Shown piece after piece: positions 1 to 5,525 of a stretch of 8,443 bases of DNA. The stretch is from an uncultured Nitrospinaceae bacterium. GTDB lineage: Bacteria > Nitrospinota > Nitrospinia > Nitrospinales > VA-1. The stretch spans positions 1 through 8,443 of the forward strand of contig CAJJDL010000008.1 in the NCBI GenBank assembly GCA_905182935.1, in the 5' to 3' direction. The translations under genes and the position numbers were made by a program. The notes beneath the pieces are model-generated. The model was not told where the DNA came from. It saw only the letters and a program-made list of their open reading frames with translations, and did no database searches. Numbering within the stretch: position 1 is the first letter of the stretch; every line of letters begins with the position of its first letter.

Positions 1-66
1 TTCTAACCTTAACTAATTATCATGGTTTTAAAGCTTATGAAGTTAATAATAATCAACTACTTATAT

Positions 67-102
67 TTTGTCAAATCTATTTTTAATAAAACATTTGACA
101 AA
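67..102. repeat. Perfect 10-bp inverted repeat, candidate operator
   Basis: TTTGTCAAAT at 67-76 is matched by its exact reverse complement ATTTGACAAA at 93-102, with a 16-bp spacer. Each arm is itself a small odd-centred palindrome, TTTG-N-CAAA, so there are two copies of the same 9-bp site with centres 27 bp apart (71 and 98). The right copy covers the candidate -35 hexamer of the downstream promoter, which is where a repressor would sit. I do not recognise the binding protein. The site is not the FNR/CRP type, because it lacks the TTGAT-N4-ATCAA gap. In such AT-rich DNA a 10-bp inverted repeat could be chance. Confidence 0.45.
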
Positions 103-121
103 CATTAGAACATTGTATAAA
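95..121 (+). promoter_or_regulatory. Candidate sigma70-type promoter of the first SUMF1 gene
   Basis: A consensus -35 TTGACA lies at 95-100 and a TATAAA -10-like hexamer at 116-121. The spacer is 15 bp, shorter than the preferred 17, so the promoter would be weak or activator-dependent. Transcription would start near 128, leaving a leader of about 44 bases before the ATG at 172. The -35 overlaps the right arm of the inverted repeat at 67-102. A second TATAAA at 148-153 is too close to the ribosome binding site to be a useful -10. Confidence 0.4.
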
Positions 122-141
122 GTTTAGAAGTAACATTAGAA
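101..141. repeat. 10-bp direct repeat AACATTAGAA in the promoter region
   Basis: AACATTAGAA occurs at 101-110 and again at 132-141, a 31-bp period or about three helical turns. The pentamer ACATT occurs five times in this leader, at 91, 102, 110, 133 and 144. One repeat copy sits between the candidate -35 and -10, the other just downstream of the predicted start. This arrangement could be a tandem binding site for a regulator. Equally it could be low-complexity AT-rich sequence. Confidence 0.35.
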
Positions 142-171
142 AAACATTATAAATACCCGGGAGGCTACACA

Positions 172-1275
172 ATGAAAAATATTAACTTTTACAAAAATGC
201 TTTTGCTATCTGCATAATCACCTTATTTTTTTCTAACCAAGCTTGGTCCAATGAAAACCTTAGGTGCATAGGTGATTGTTCTGGAGTAGGAAACAAATCA
301 ATGGGAGATAATGCTAACCCAGATGACATGGTACTAGTTCCGGGCGGTTCATTTTTAATGGGAATAGATAAAAAAGTGAATGTTGATACAAAAAAAATGT
401 CTAAACGCCAACAACTACGTTACGCCGTATCAAAAGCAGCATTTCATGACGAAGGCCCCGCTCATAACGTTATATTGGATGCATTTCATATAGATAAGTT
501 TGAAGTGTCAAATACAAAATATTCAGAATTCATGAGAGCAACGGATCACCCAGCCCCCGCATATTGGGATGACAGCAAACGTAACAAACCAAATCAACCA
601 GTAAGCGGAGTTAATTATTTTGATGCAACTGCATATTGTAGTTGGGCTAATAAACGACTCCCCACAGAAGCCGAATGGGAAAAAACAGCACGTGGACCAG
701 AGGGTTATAAATATCCATGGGGAAATGATTTAGATGACAGTAAAGGCAACTGGGGTCGTAAGCAAGAATTTACAGCAATAGTAAATGCCTATCCTAAAGG
801 CGTAAGCCCTTACGGTGCTTACAGCATGGCAGGAAATGTATTTGAATGGGTACAAGACTGGTACGATCCAAATTATTATAAAACAGCCAAACAATCAGTG
901 AACCCAACGGGTCCATCTAAAGGCGTTTTCCTAAGTGCGACAGGTACATATGTGGATCGTTACGCTACAGGGAAAAAGCGAGTCATCCGAGGTGGTTCTT
1001 GGTATGCACCAGCGGCAAGTATCACAACGACTCATCGATTCTGGAATGACCCAATGAATAATAGCTATGGTGTTGGGCTGGGATTTCGTTGCGCTCGAAC
1101 CGTAGATGATAACGGAATGCTGCAAGCTAGAACTTTCTATATGGATGCACTTATTAATATGGGTGCAGAAAAATATCCACAGGCCCTAGCATCTATTAAG
1201 AAAGCATTGAGCCAAGATGGTTCAAATGCTGAGTATGTACAGATAAAAAAAATGATTCAGAAGCAAATTCCTTAA
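172..1275 (+). CDS. Exported SUMF1/FGE-fold protein with TPR-like tail (paralogue A)
   Basis: The product has 367 residues. Residues 1-26 are a signal peptide (basic start, hydrophobic 10-20, likely cut after AWS), so the protein is probably periplasmic. Residues 51-310 form a SUMF1 (formylglycine-generating enzyme) domain, with MVLVPGGSFLMG at 53-64, RLPTEAEWEK at 162-171, NVFEWVQDWYDP at 222-233, RGGSW at 273-277 and GLGFRCAR at 302-309. True formylglycine-generating enzymes have Cys at the second and seventh positions after GGS[YW]; here these are Ala279 and Ile284, so sulfatase activation is unlikely. C32 and C36 after the signal peptide form an unusual CX3C. Residues about 319-358 resemble one TPR hairpin. 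GGGAGG at 159-164 with a 7-base spacer fixes the start. It is closely similar to the gene at 2588-3640. Role unknown; a C-type-lectin-like binding or structural role is an inference. Confidence 0.9.
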   Translation: MKNINFYKNAFAICIITLFFSNQAWSNENLRCIGDCSGVGNKSMGDNANPDDMVLVPGGSFLMGIDKKVNVDTKKMSKRQQLRYAVSKAAFHDEGPAHNVILDAFHIDKFEVSNTKYSEFMRATDHPAPAYWDDSKRNKPNQPVSGVNYFDATAYCSWANKRLPTEAEWEKTARGPEGYKYPWGNDLDDSKGNWGRKQEFTAIVNAYPKGVSPYGAYSMAGNVFEWVQDWYDPNYYKTAKQSVNPTGPSKGVFLSATGTYVDRYATGKKRVIRGGSWYAPAASITTTHRFWNDPMNNSYGVGLGFRCARTVDDNGMLQARTFYMDALINMGAEKYPQALASIKKALSQDGSNAEYVQIKKMIQKQIP

Positions 1276-1289
1276 TTGAAGTTATTTAA

Positions 1290-1334
1290 TTTTAGCTAGG
1301 AGGAGGAGCATCTTTATCCTTCTCCTAGCTAAAA
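1290..1334 (+). other. Strong intercistronic stem-loop without a U-tract
   Basis: Bases 1290-1307 pair with 1317-1334 over 18 bp, with one G-U pair (1303-1321), around a 9-base loop. The left arm begins with T residues and the right arm ends in seven A residues, so neither strand has the T-run that an intrinsic terminator needs. The left arm also contains GGAGGAGGAG, a Shine-Dalgarno-like sequence locked in the stem, but no start codon follows it. It lies between the first SUMF1 gene (ends 1275) and the next gene (1362). A likely role is to protect the 3' end of the upstream message or act as a processing barrier that sets unequal expression. Confidence 0.7.
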
Positions 1335-1361
1335 AAATCACATCAAATAGGAAACTCAATT

Positions 1362-1742
1362 ATGAAACACATTTTACGTAATAAACAAAATTCAAGAGCA
1401 GCAATATTTTTAGCTACCATCACGATTCTTTTCTTTTTAAACCCAAAAACTGGGTTCAGCGGAGATTTAAACGAAAAAAATACAACTTTTAAGACTGCAC
1501 AGGCTCGGTTTGCAGTAGAGCAAGCATGGGAAACTTATCATGATGCTGCATTAGGAGGAACACTAGCATCACCTGCAATGCAAACAGAACTAGAGATGAA
1601 CCTTCACAGGTCACGTGCTCTACTTGCAGAAGCTTACGATGCTGAAGATAAAGGTGACATGAAGACAGTTGAAAAAATCATCCGTGAAATAATGACCCTT
1701 AAACAAAAAGTTGTTAATGAAAGTCAGGAGAGAAAGAAATGA
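1362..1742 (+). CDS. Small exported helical protein of unknown function
   Basis: The product has 126 residues and I do not recognise its family. Residues 1-34 look like a signal peptide: several basic residues, a hydrophobic stretch about 13-26, and a possible cut after GFSG. The mature part has no cysteine and is rich in Ala, Glu and Lys. It reads as a helical hairpin (about 43-66, 72-98 and 100-122) with a charged, coiled-coil-like end. In length and character this resembles the TPR-like tails of the neighbouring SUMF1 proteins, so it could be a helical partner for them, which is only an inference. AGGA at 1349-1352 lies 9 bases before the ATG. Its stop overlaps the start of the next gene in an ATGA (1739-1742), so the two are probably translationally coupled. 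Confidence 0.8.
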   Translation: MKHILRNKQNSRAAIFLATITILFFLNPKTGFSGDLNEKNTTFKTAQARFAVEQAWETYHDAALGGTLASPAMQTELEMNLHRSRALLAEAYDAEDKGDMKTVEKIIREIMTLKQKVVNESQERKK

Positions 1743-2545
1743 GCATGATATTTAAAATATTGACTACGATAATCATGGTTTACCTAGTTTCTCCTATAAG
1801 TCTATTTCGTGCCGAAGCTAATACAGAATCTGTGAGTAGCAGCACAAGAGACTCCGTTGAAATGAAGTTAATTGAATCCGATGAATTTTTAATGGGTAGT
1901 AAGTCTGATGAGGGTAGATCTGATGAGAGACCTCAAAGGAAGGTATATATAGATAATTACTCAATAGATATTTACGAAGTAACCAATGAACGCTATCTGA
2001 AGTTTATTCATGACACAGAAAGAAAGGAACCACCAAACTCCTATGGTGAAAATTCACTCTCCGAGCAACCTGGAGTAAGTCAGCTTCCCGTCGTACAGGT
2101 TACCTGGTATGACGCCGTAGATTATTGCAGGTGGGCAGGAAAAAGACTTCCATCTGAAGCAGAGTGGGAAAAAGCAGCTAGAGGAAAAAATGGTAACGAT
2201 TTTCCATGGGGATTCGAACCACCTTCAGAAAAACCAGTTAACTTTGACAAAAATTGGGAAGGCATTAAAACATTATGGCCTGCTAAAGGGAATGTAGAAA
2301 CAACTTCGCCTTATGGAATCATAAACATGGCTGGAAATGTTCGTGAATGGGTAGAAGATTGGTATTCACCTGATTACTACCAAAGTGCCCCATCTAAAAA
2401 CCCTTCTGGGCCACAAGTTGGAATTTTAAAAGTTATTAAAGGAGGCTCTTGGCATAGCTTTAAGTCAGATATTAGACCAGCATCCAGAGGTAAAGGTGGT
2501 TTCGCACTCAAAACAGATGGCATTGGTTTTCGTTGTGCAAAATAA
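1739..2545 (+). CDS. Exported SUMF1/FGE-fold protein, short divergent form (paralogue B)
   Basis: The product has 268 residues. The signal peptide is 1-28, with a good Ala-X-Ala cut site AEA at 26-28. Residues about 41-268 are one SUMF1 domain: EFLMGSKSDEG at 49-59, YEVTNERY at 79-86, KRLPSEAEWEKAARG at 135-149, NMAGNVREWVEDWY at 196-209, KGGSWHS at 234-240 and GIGFRCAK at 261-268. The catalytic cysteine positions of formylglycine-generating enzymes are Ser240 and Ile245 here, so it is probably not a sulfatase activator. Unlike its two neighbours it ends directly after the FRCA motif and has no helical tail. It also lacks their insertion before GGSW. The ATG overlaps the upstream stop by 4 bases, and AGGAGA at 1726-1731 is 7 bases away, favouring this ATG over the one at 1745. 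The separate helical protein encoded just upstream may stand in for the missing tail (inference). Confidence 0.9.
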   Translation: MSMIFKILTTIIMVYLVSPISLFRAEANTESVSSSTRDSVEMKLIESDEFLMGSKSDEGRSDERPQRKVYIDNYSIDIYEVTNERYLKFIHDTERKEPPNSYGENSLSEQPGVSQLPVVQVTWYDAVDYCRWAGKRLPSEAEWEKAARGKNGNDFPWGFEPPSEKPVNFDKNWEGIKTLWPAKGNVETTSPYGIINMAGNVREWVEDWYSPDYYQSAPSKNPSGPQVGILKVIKGGSWHSFKSDIRPASRGKGGFALKTDGIGFRCAK

Positions 2546-2575
2546 ACATTTTTACCTTAAATGAAAATAATTTCT

Positions 2576-2583
2576 GGGGAAAG
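2576..2583 (+). promoter_or_regulatory. Ribosome binding site that decides the start at 2588
   Basis: GGGGAAAG lies a few bases ahead of the ATG at 2588. The earlier in-frame ATG at 2561 has no purine-rich site before it, only TTTTACCTTAA. Starting at 2588 also gives a cleaner signal peptide. Confidence 0.65.
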
Positions 2584-2587
2584 AAAA

Positions 2588-3640
2588 ATGAACTCTCAAC
2601 AAAAATATTCTATAAAAATATTATTAAATATTTTCATCCTAACCGTTTTCATGTTTTCGTCATTGCCTTTCAAGGCACAAGCCGACTCCTCGGATACAGA
2701 AAACATGATTTTAATCAATGCGGGAGGTTTCATGCGTGGAATCGATGAAGACCCAGGGAATAACAAACTACCTTCACCAAAGGAAGTATTTGAAGATGAA
2801 GGACCAGCGAGGATGGTCTATTTGAGTTCCTACTACATCGATAAATACGAAGTTTCAAACTCTCAATATAAAAGTTTTATGAGAGCAACTGATTATGCAG
2901 CACCCGCCTATTGGGATCATCGACAATTAAATATTACTAACCATCCAGTAACTGGAGTGAACTGGCATGACGCAAGTGCTTATTGTCGATGGAACAAAAA
3001 GAGGTTACCTACTGAAGCAGAATGGGAAAAGGCCGCCCGAGGACCCGCCGGTTCAATATACCCATGGGGAAATACTATTGATATAAAAAAAGCAAATTTT
3101 TCAAAAGGAAATACTGGTAAAAAAATGGTCACAACACCAATAGACTCATATCCCGAGGGGAAAAGTTACTACGGAGTATACAACATGGCAGGAAATGTAT
3201 TCGAATGGGTCCAAGACTGGTACGACCCAGATTTCTATAAAGACGAAAAGAGTGCCGTAAGAAATGTAAAGGGACCAAACTTAGGAACTGAAATAGGGAT
3301 CGAAGGTAAATATGATGTAAAGCTTCGATATGGTCAAAAAAAAGTAATCCGCGGTGGTTCTTGGTTCGCTCCTGCCGAAAGCATAACAACAACTCATCGT
3401 TTCTGGAATAACCCAATGAATAATTCCTATGGTGTTGGATTAGGTATTCGATGTGCCCGCGATATTAAAGATAATTCTCGAATGGAAGCTCGCTCGCATT
3501 ATATGGATGCACTTGTAGAAATGGGAAATCAAAAACACAAAAAAGCATTCGAGTCAATCAAACGGGCCCTTAATCTAAACCCTGATGATCGAGAATACAA
3601 AGCACTAAAAGAAATAATTAAAAAAAGAGGCAACTTATAA
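2588..3640 (+). CDS. Exported SUMF1/FGE-fold protein with TPR-like tail (paralogue C)
   Basis: From the preferred ATG the product has 350 residues; an in-frame ATG at 2561 would add nine. The signal peptide is 1-32, with Ala-X-Ala at 30-32. The SUMF1 domain spans about 38-290: YIDKYEVSNSQY at 83-94, KRLPTEAEWEKAARGP at 138-153, NMAGNVFEWVQDWYDP at 199-214, IRGGSWFAP at 254-262 and GLGIRCAR at 284-291. The formylglycine-generating cysteine positions are Ala261 and Ile266, so the classical activity is unlikely. The C-terminal part, about 301-341, is TPR-like. It matches the first gene across the whole mature region, including the stretch before GGSW and the tail, so the two arose by duplication. 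At DNA level 826-870 and 3185-3229 differ at only 3 of 45 bases, all silent. It lies 37 bases ahead of the lipoprotein cytochrome and probably shares a transcript with it. Confidence 0.9.
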   Translation: MNSQQKYSIKILLNIFILTVFMFSSLPFKAQADSSDTENMILINAGGFMRGIDEDPGNNKLPSPKEVFEDEGPARMVYLSSYYIDKYEVSNSQYKSFMRATDYAAPAYWDHRQLNITNHPVTGVNWHDASAYCRWNKKRLPTEAEWEKAARGPAGSIYPWGNTIDIKKANFSKGNTGKKMVTTPIDSYPEGKSYYGVYNMAGNVFEWVQDWYDPDFYKDEKSAVRNVKGPNLGTEIGIEGKYDVKLRYGQKKVIRGGSWFAPAESITTTHRFWNNPMNNSYGVGLGIRCARDIKDNSRMEARSHYMDALVEMGNQKHKKAFESIKRALNLNPDDREYKALKEIIKKRGNL

Positions 3641-3677
3641 TTGTTGAAAATTTATTCGAAATAATGAAGGGAGAAAA

Positions 3678-4040
3678 ATGAAGAACAGATCACTCGTAAA
3701 ACTGTTTATACCTTTAACATTACTTTTGACTTCATGTGCTGGGCCTACACCACAAAAAATTGTACCTGCAGAATTCGAAGCAGGGCAAGTAAGTTTTCAT
3801 AAAGTTTGTGCTGGCTGTCATGGAGTTGATGCAATGGGGACCAGTAAGGCACCAAACTTAATTCATGCAAAATTTAGCAAAGACAGTTACTCAAACAACA
3901 AGATTGTAAAAACCATAATGAACGGATCTCAATCAGGAGCAATGCCTTCACAAAAAAGAAAAGTAACCGAAGAGGACATAAAACAAATAATTAAGTACCT
4001 TCGTTATTCTCAAAAAGATATCGAATCATCAAACACTTAA
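3678..4040 (+). CDS. Monoheme c-type cytochrome lipoprotein
   Basis: The product has 120 residues. The N-terminus ends in the lipobox LTSC with the lipidated Cys at 20, so the mature protein is probably anchored to a membrane facing the periplasm. A single heme c site CAGCH is at 44-48, with His48 as one axial ligand. Met89 in GAMPSQ is the likely second ligand, as in class I cytochromes c. The sequence ends in the usual helix (EEDIKQIIKYLRYSQ, 98-112). AAGGGAGA at 3667-3674 precedes the ATG. The role would be one-electron transfer in the periplasm; its partners are unknown but the next gene and the one at 4820 also encode cytochromes. It is smaller and simpler than the other two and does not share their PRNFT motif. 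Confidence 0.92.
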   Translation: MKNRSLVKLFIPLTLLLTSCAGPTPQKIVPAEFEAGQVSFHKVCAGCHGVDAMGTSKAPNLIHAKFSKDSYSNNKIVKTIMNGSQSGAMPSQKRKVTEEDIKQIIKYLRYSQKDIESSNT

Positions 4041-4054
4041 ACAATTAATAAACT

Positions 4055-4522
4055 ATGATTAAAATTATAACAATTCGGTTAATTGCCTTAGTTATTTTCT
4101 TGATATTTTCAAGCAGTATTGCTTGGGCGGAATATAAAGAACCACCAGAGGTTTGTCCTCAGGAAAGAAAAACTGCAAAAGCACCGAGTCATTATTTAAA
4201 AAAAACAAACCCGCTTAGAGCTACACCACGAAATATAAAAAAGGGAAAGGTTTTATCTCAGATCAAAGCAAAACCGATGGCCTGCAAGCATTGCCACGGC
4301 ATGCTAGGCAATGGCCAAGGATCAATGGCTTCAAGCATGAAAATAAAACCAAGGAACTTTACATGCAAGCAAACAATGGAATCTATATCAGACGGTCAGC
4401 TCTTCTGGATAATAAAAAAGGGATCAAAGGGCTCAACCATGCCAGCTTACTCATATCTATCAGATAAAAAAATCTGGCAACTAATACTTTACATTAGATC
4501 ATTGTCAAAGAGGGATGCATAA
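4055..4522 (+). CDS. Soluble periplasmic monoheme cytochrome c
   Basis: The product has 155 residues with a signal peptide cut after AWA (23-25). The heme site CKHCH is at 77-81, followed by GMLGNGQGSMASS. KPRNFTC is at 98-104, and Met129 in GSTMPAYS is the probable axial ligand, so this is a class I cytochrome c. Two extra cysteines, C34 in PEVCPQ and C104 in NFTC, lie outside the heme site and could form a disulfide. The 50-residue stretch before the heme (CPQERKTAKAP and onward) is a conserved-looking leader I associate with small cytochromes of nitrite-oxidising and related bacteria, from memory only. The ATG follows the upstream stop by 14 bases and has no clear Shine-Dalgarno, suggesting coupled translation. 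It is a paralogue of the heme domain of the gene at 4820. Confidence 0.92.
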   Translation: MIKIITIRLIALVIFLIFSSSIAWAEYKEPPEVCPQERKTAKAPSHYLKKTNPLRATPRNIKKGKVLSQIKAKPMACKHCHGMLGNGQGSMASSMKIKPRNFTCKQTMESISDGQLFWIIKKGSKGSTMPAYSYLSDKKIWQLILYIRSLSKRDA

Positions 4523-4568
4523 GCTTAAGAATAGAATCACTAATTAGTTAATTTTAAAACCAATTTAA

Positions 4569-4577
4569 GAAGGAGGT
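4569..4577 (+). promoter_or_regulatory. Near-perfect Shine-Dalgarno for the 57-residue gene
   Basis: GAAGGAGGT is close to a full match to the anti-Shine-Dalgarno end of 16S rRNA, and the AGGAGG core is 5 bases before the ATG at 4582. It is the strongest ribosome binding site in the window and is the main evidence that the short frame is a gene. Confidence 0.75.
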
Positions 4578-4581
4578 TGAG

Positions 4582-4755
4582 ATGTTCTATCAAGTCAAAA
4601 TTCTTAATAAAAAAGGAAAATTAATTAACCTATTAACAACAGAGTCTTTAAGCAAACGACATTGGAGTTTATTTGAAGAACAATTAAAACCAAATACAAA
4701 GAAAAAAAATAGCTTTAATGACTTCAATAAAATAAAAAAATTAGCCTTAATTTAA
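4582..4755 (+). CDS. Small basic protein of unknown function, 57 residues
   Basis: The frame encodes 57 residues starting MFYQVKILNKKGKL and ending KKLALI. It has 12 lysines and one arginine, a single Trp (28), no cysteine, no signal peptide and no membrane segment, so it is probably cytoplasmic. The first half alternates like a beta hairpin (2-8, 13-20) and continues into a helix around SKRHWSLFEEQL (24-35); the Lys/Asn-rich tail may be disordered. The very strong Shine-Dalgarno at 4569-4577 supports translation. It sits between two cytochrome genes, 59 bases after one and 64 bases before the next. I do not recognise the family. Options are a regulator binding nucleic acid, a small partner of an assembly factor, or a stress-type small protein; none can be chosen from sequence. 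Confidence 0.65.
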   Translation: MFYQVKILNKKGKLINLLTTESLSKRHWSLFEEQLKPNTKKKNSFNDFNKIKKLALI

Positions 4756-4819
4756 ACATACATGGATTAGAAGGATATTATAAATTTTCATAAATCACTT
4801 GAATTATAATCGGAAAGAA

Positions 4820-5482
4820 ATGATTAAATTAGTATCACAACTAATCACTCTATTTATATACATCGTACTACTGTGTGGGTTTACCTCATACAAAAGCACT
4901 AGTGTTCTACCTAAAAAACTTGAAGAAGGAAAGGGTAAGAAAATTTACTTAGAGTATGGCTGTGTCAATTGCCACGGAACAAAAGGTAAAGGGGATGGTG
5001 AAATGGCTAGTTTTTTAGATCCAAAACCTAGAAATTTTACTTCTCTTGTTGAAATGAAAAATCTGCCCGACTCACTGATGATGTATTCAATCAAGCATGG
5101 TGTCGTAGGATCATCGATGCCTGAACATTCCGAATTAAATGAAAATGAAATCAATGATCTTGTTATCTATCTAAGACACTTTTTAGCTGATTACTATCAC
5201 ATGGTAAATATGTGCGTCACAGACCGCCATACAGTTGACTTAACAAAAAATTTTGAAAATTTTAAAATCGAGATAGATAACAAAAAAAAACTATCCGCAG
5301 AAATAAAAAATAATTCATTAATAATTCAGGCAACAAGCCCCATACATTTAATAAATGAAATGAGTAAAACTAAATCTAGAACAACACGAAATAGGATAAA
5401 AATAGTTAATGGAACCGGCAGTAAAGCAGAGAAAATTTTAGTAACGGTTAGGATTCATGATTGCATTCGAGGTCAGATGTAA
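4820..5482 (+). CDS. Cytochrome c fused to an unidentified C-terminal domain
   Basis: The ATG at 4820 gives 220 residues and has GGA 5 bases upstream. A TTG at 4799 in the same frame would add seven residues, but its nearest AAGGA (4771-4775) is 23 bases away. The N-terminus is a hydrophobic export signal or anchor (about 5-22); Cys19 lacks a proper lipobox because Leu precedes it. The heme domain covers about 33-122: CVNCH at 48-52, GDGEMAS at 58-64, KPRNFT at 69-74, and Met100 in SSMPEHS as the likely axial ligand. This matches the cytochrome at 4055, but the Cys after PRNFT is Ser here. Residues about 123-220 form a second domain with C132 in NMCVTDRH and C215 in HDCIRG. It alternates like beta strands and I cannot assign it. 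The two cysteines may be a disulfide or a metal site. Confidence 0.88.
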   Translation: MIKLVSQLITLFIYIVLLCGFTSYKSTSVLPKKLEEGKGKKIYLEYGCVNCHGTKGKGDGEMASFLDPKPRNFTSLVEMKNLPDSLMMYSIKHGVVGSSMPEHSELNENEINDLVIYLRHFLADYYHMVNMCVTDRHTVDLTKNFENFKIEIDNKKKLSAEIKNNSLIIQATSPIHLINEMSKTKSRTTRNRIKIVNGTGSKAEKILVTVRIHDCIRGQM

Positions 5483-5525
5483 CTCCATCAATATTTTAAA
5501 ATAATTTTTACATGAAAGTGGGTTA

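Noticed and set aside
22..108. 28-codon frame in the first leader
   Set aside because: There is no Shine-Dalgarno, the composition is that of AT-rich noncoding DNA, and it overlaps the candidate promoter.
1290..1334. Rho-independent terminator after the first SUMF1 gene
   Set aside because: The stem is strong but the right arm is followed by A residues on the + strand and there is no T-run on the - strand either.
2561..2587. Upstream ATG for the third SUMF1 gene
   Set aside because: It has no ribosome binding site and would put nine extra residues before a good signal peptide, whereas 2588 has GGGGAAAG at suitable distance.
3664..3681. Five-codon frame (MKGEK) overlapping the start of the lipoprotein cytochrome
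   Set aside because: It is formed by the ribosome binding site itself; nothing supports its translation as a leader peptide.
4799..4819. TTG start for the third cytochrome
   Set aside because: The nearest AAGGA is 23 bases upstream. The in-frame ATG at 4820 has a nearer purine-rich site and gives a typical export signal.
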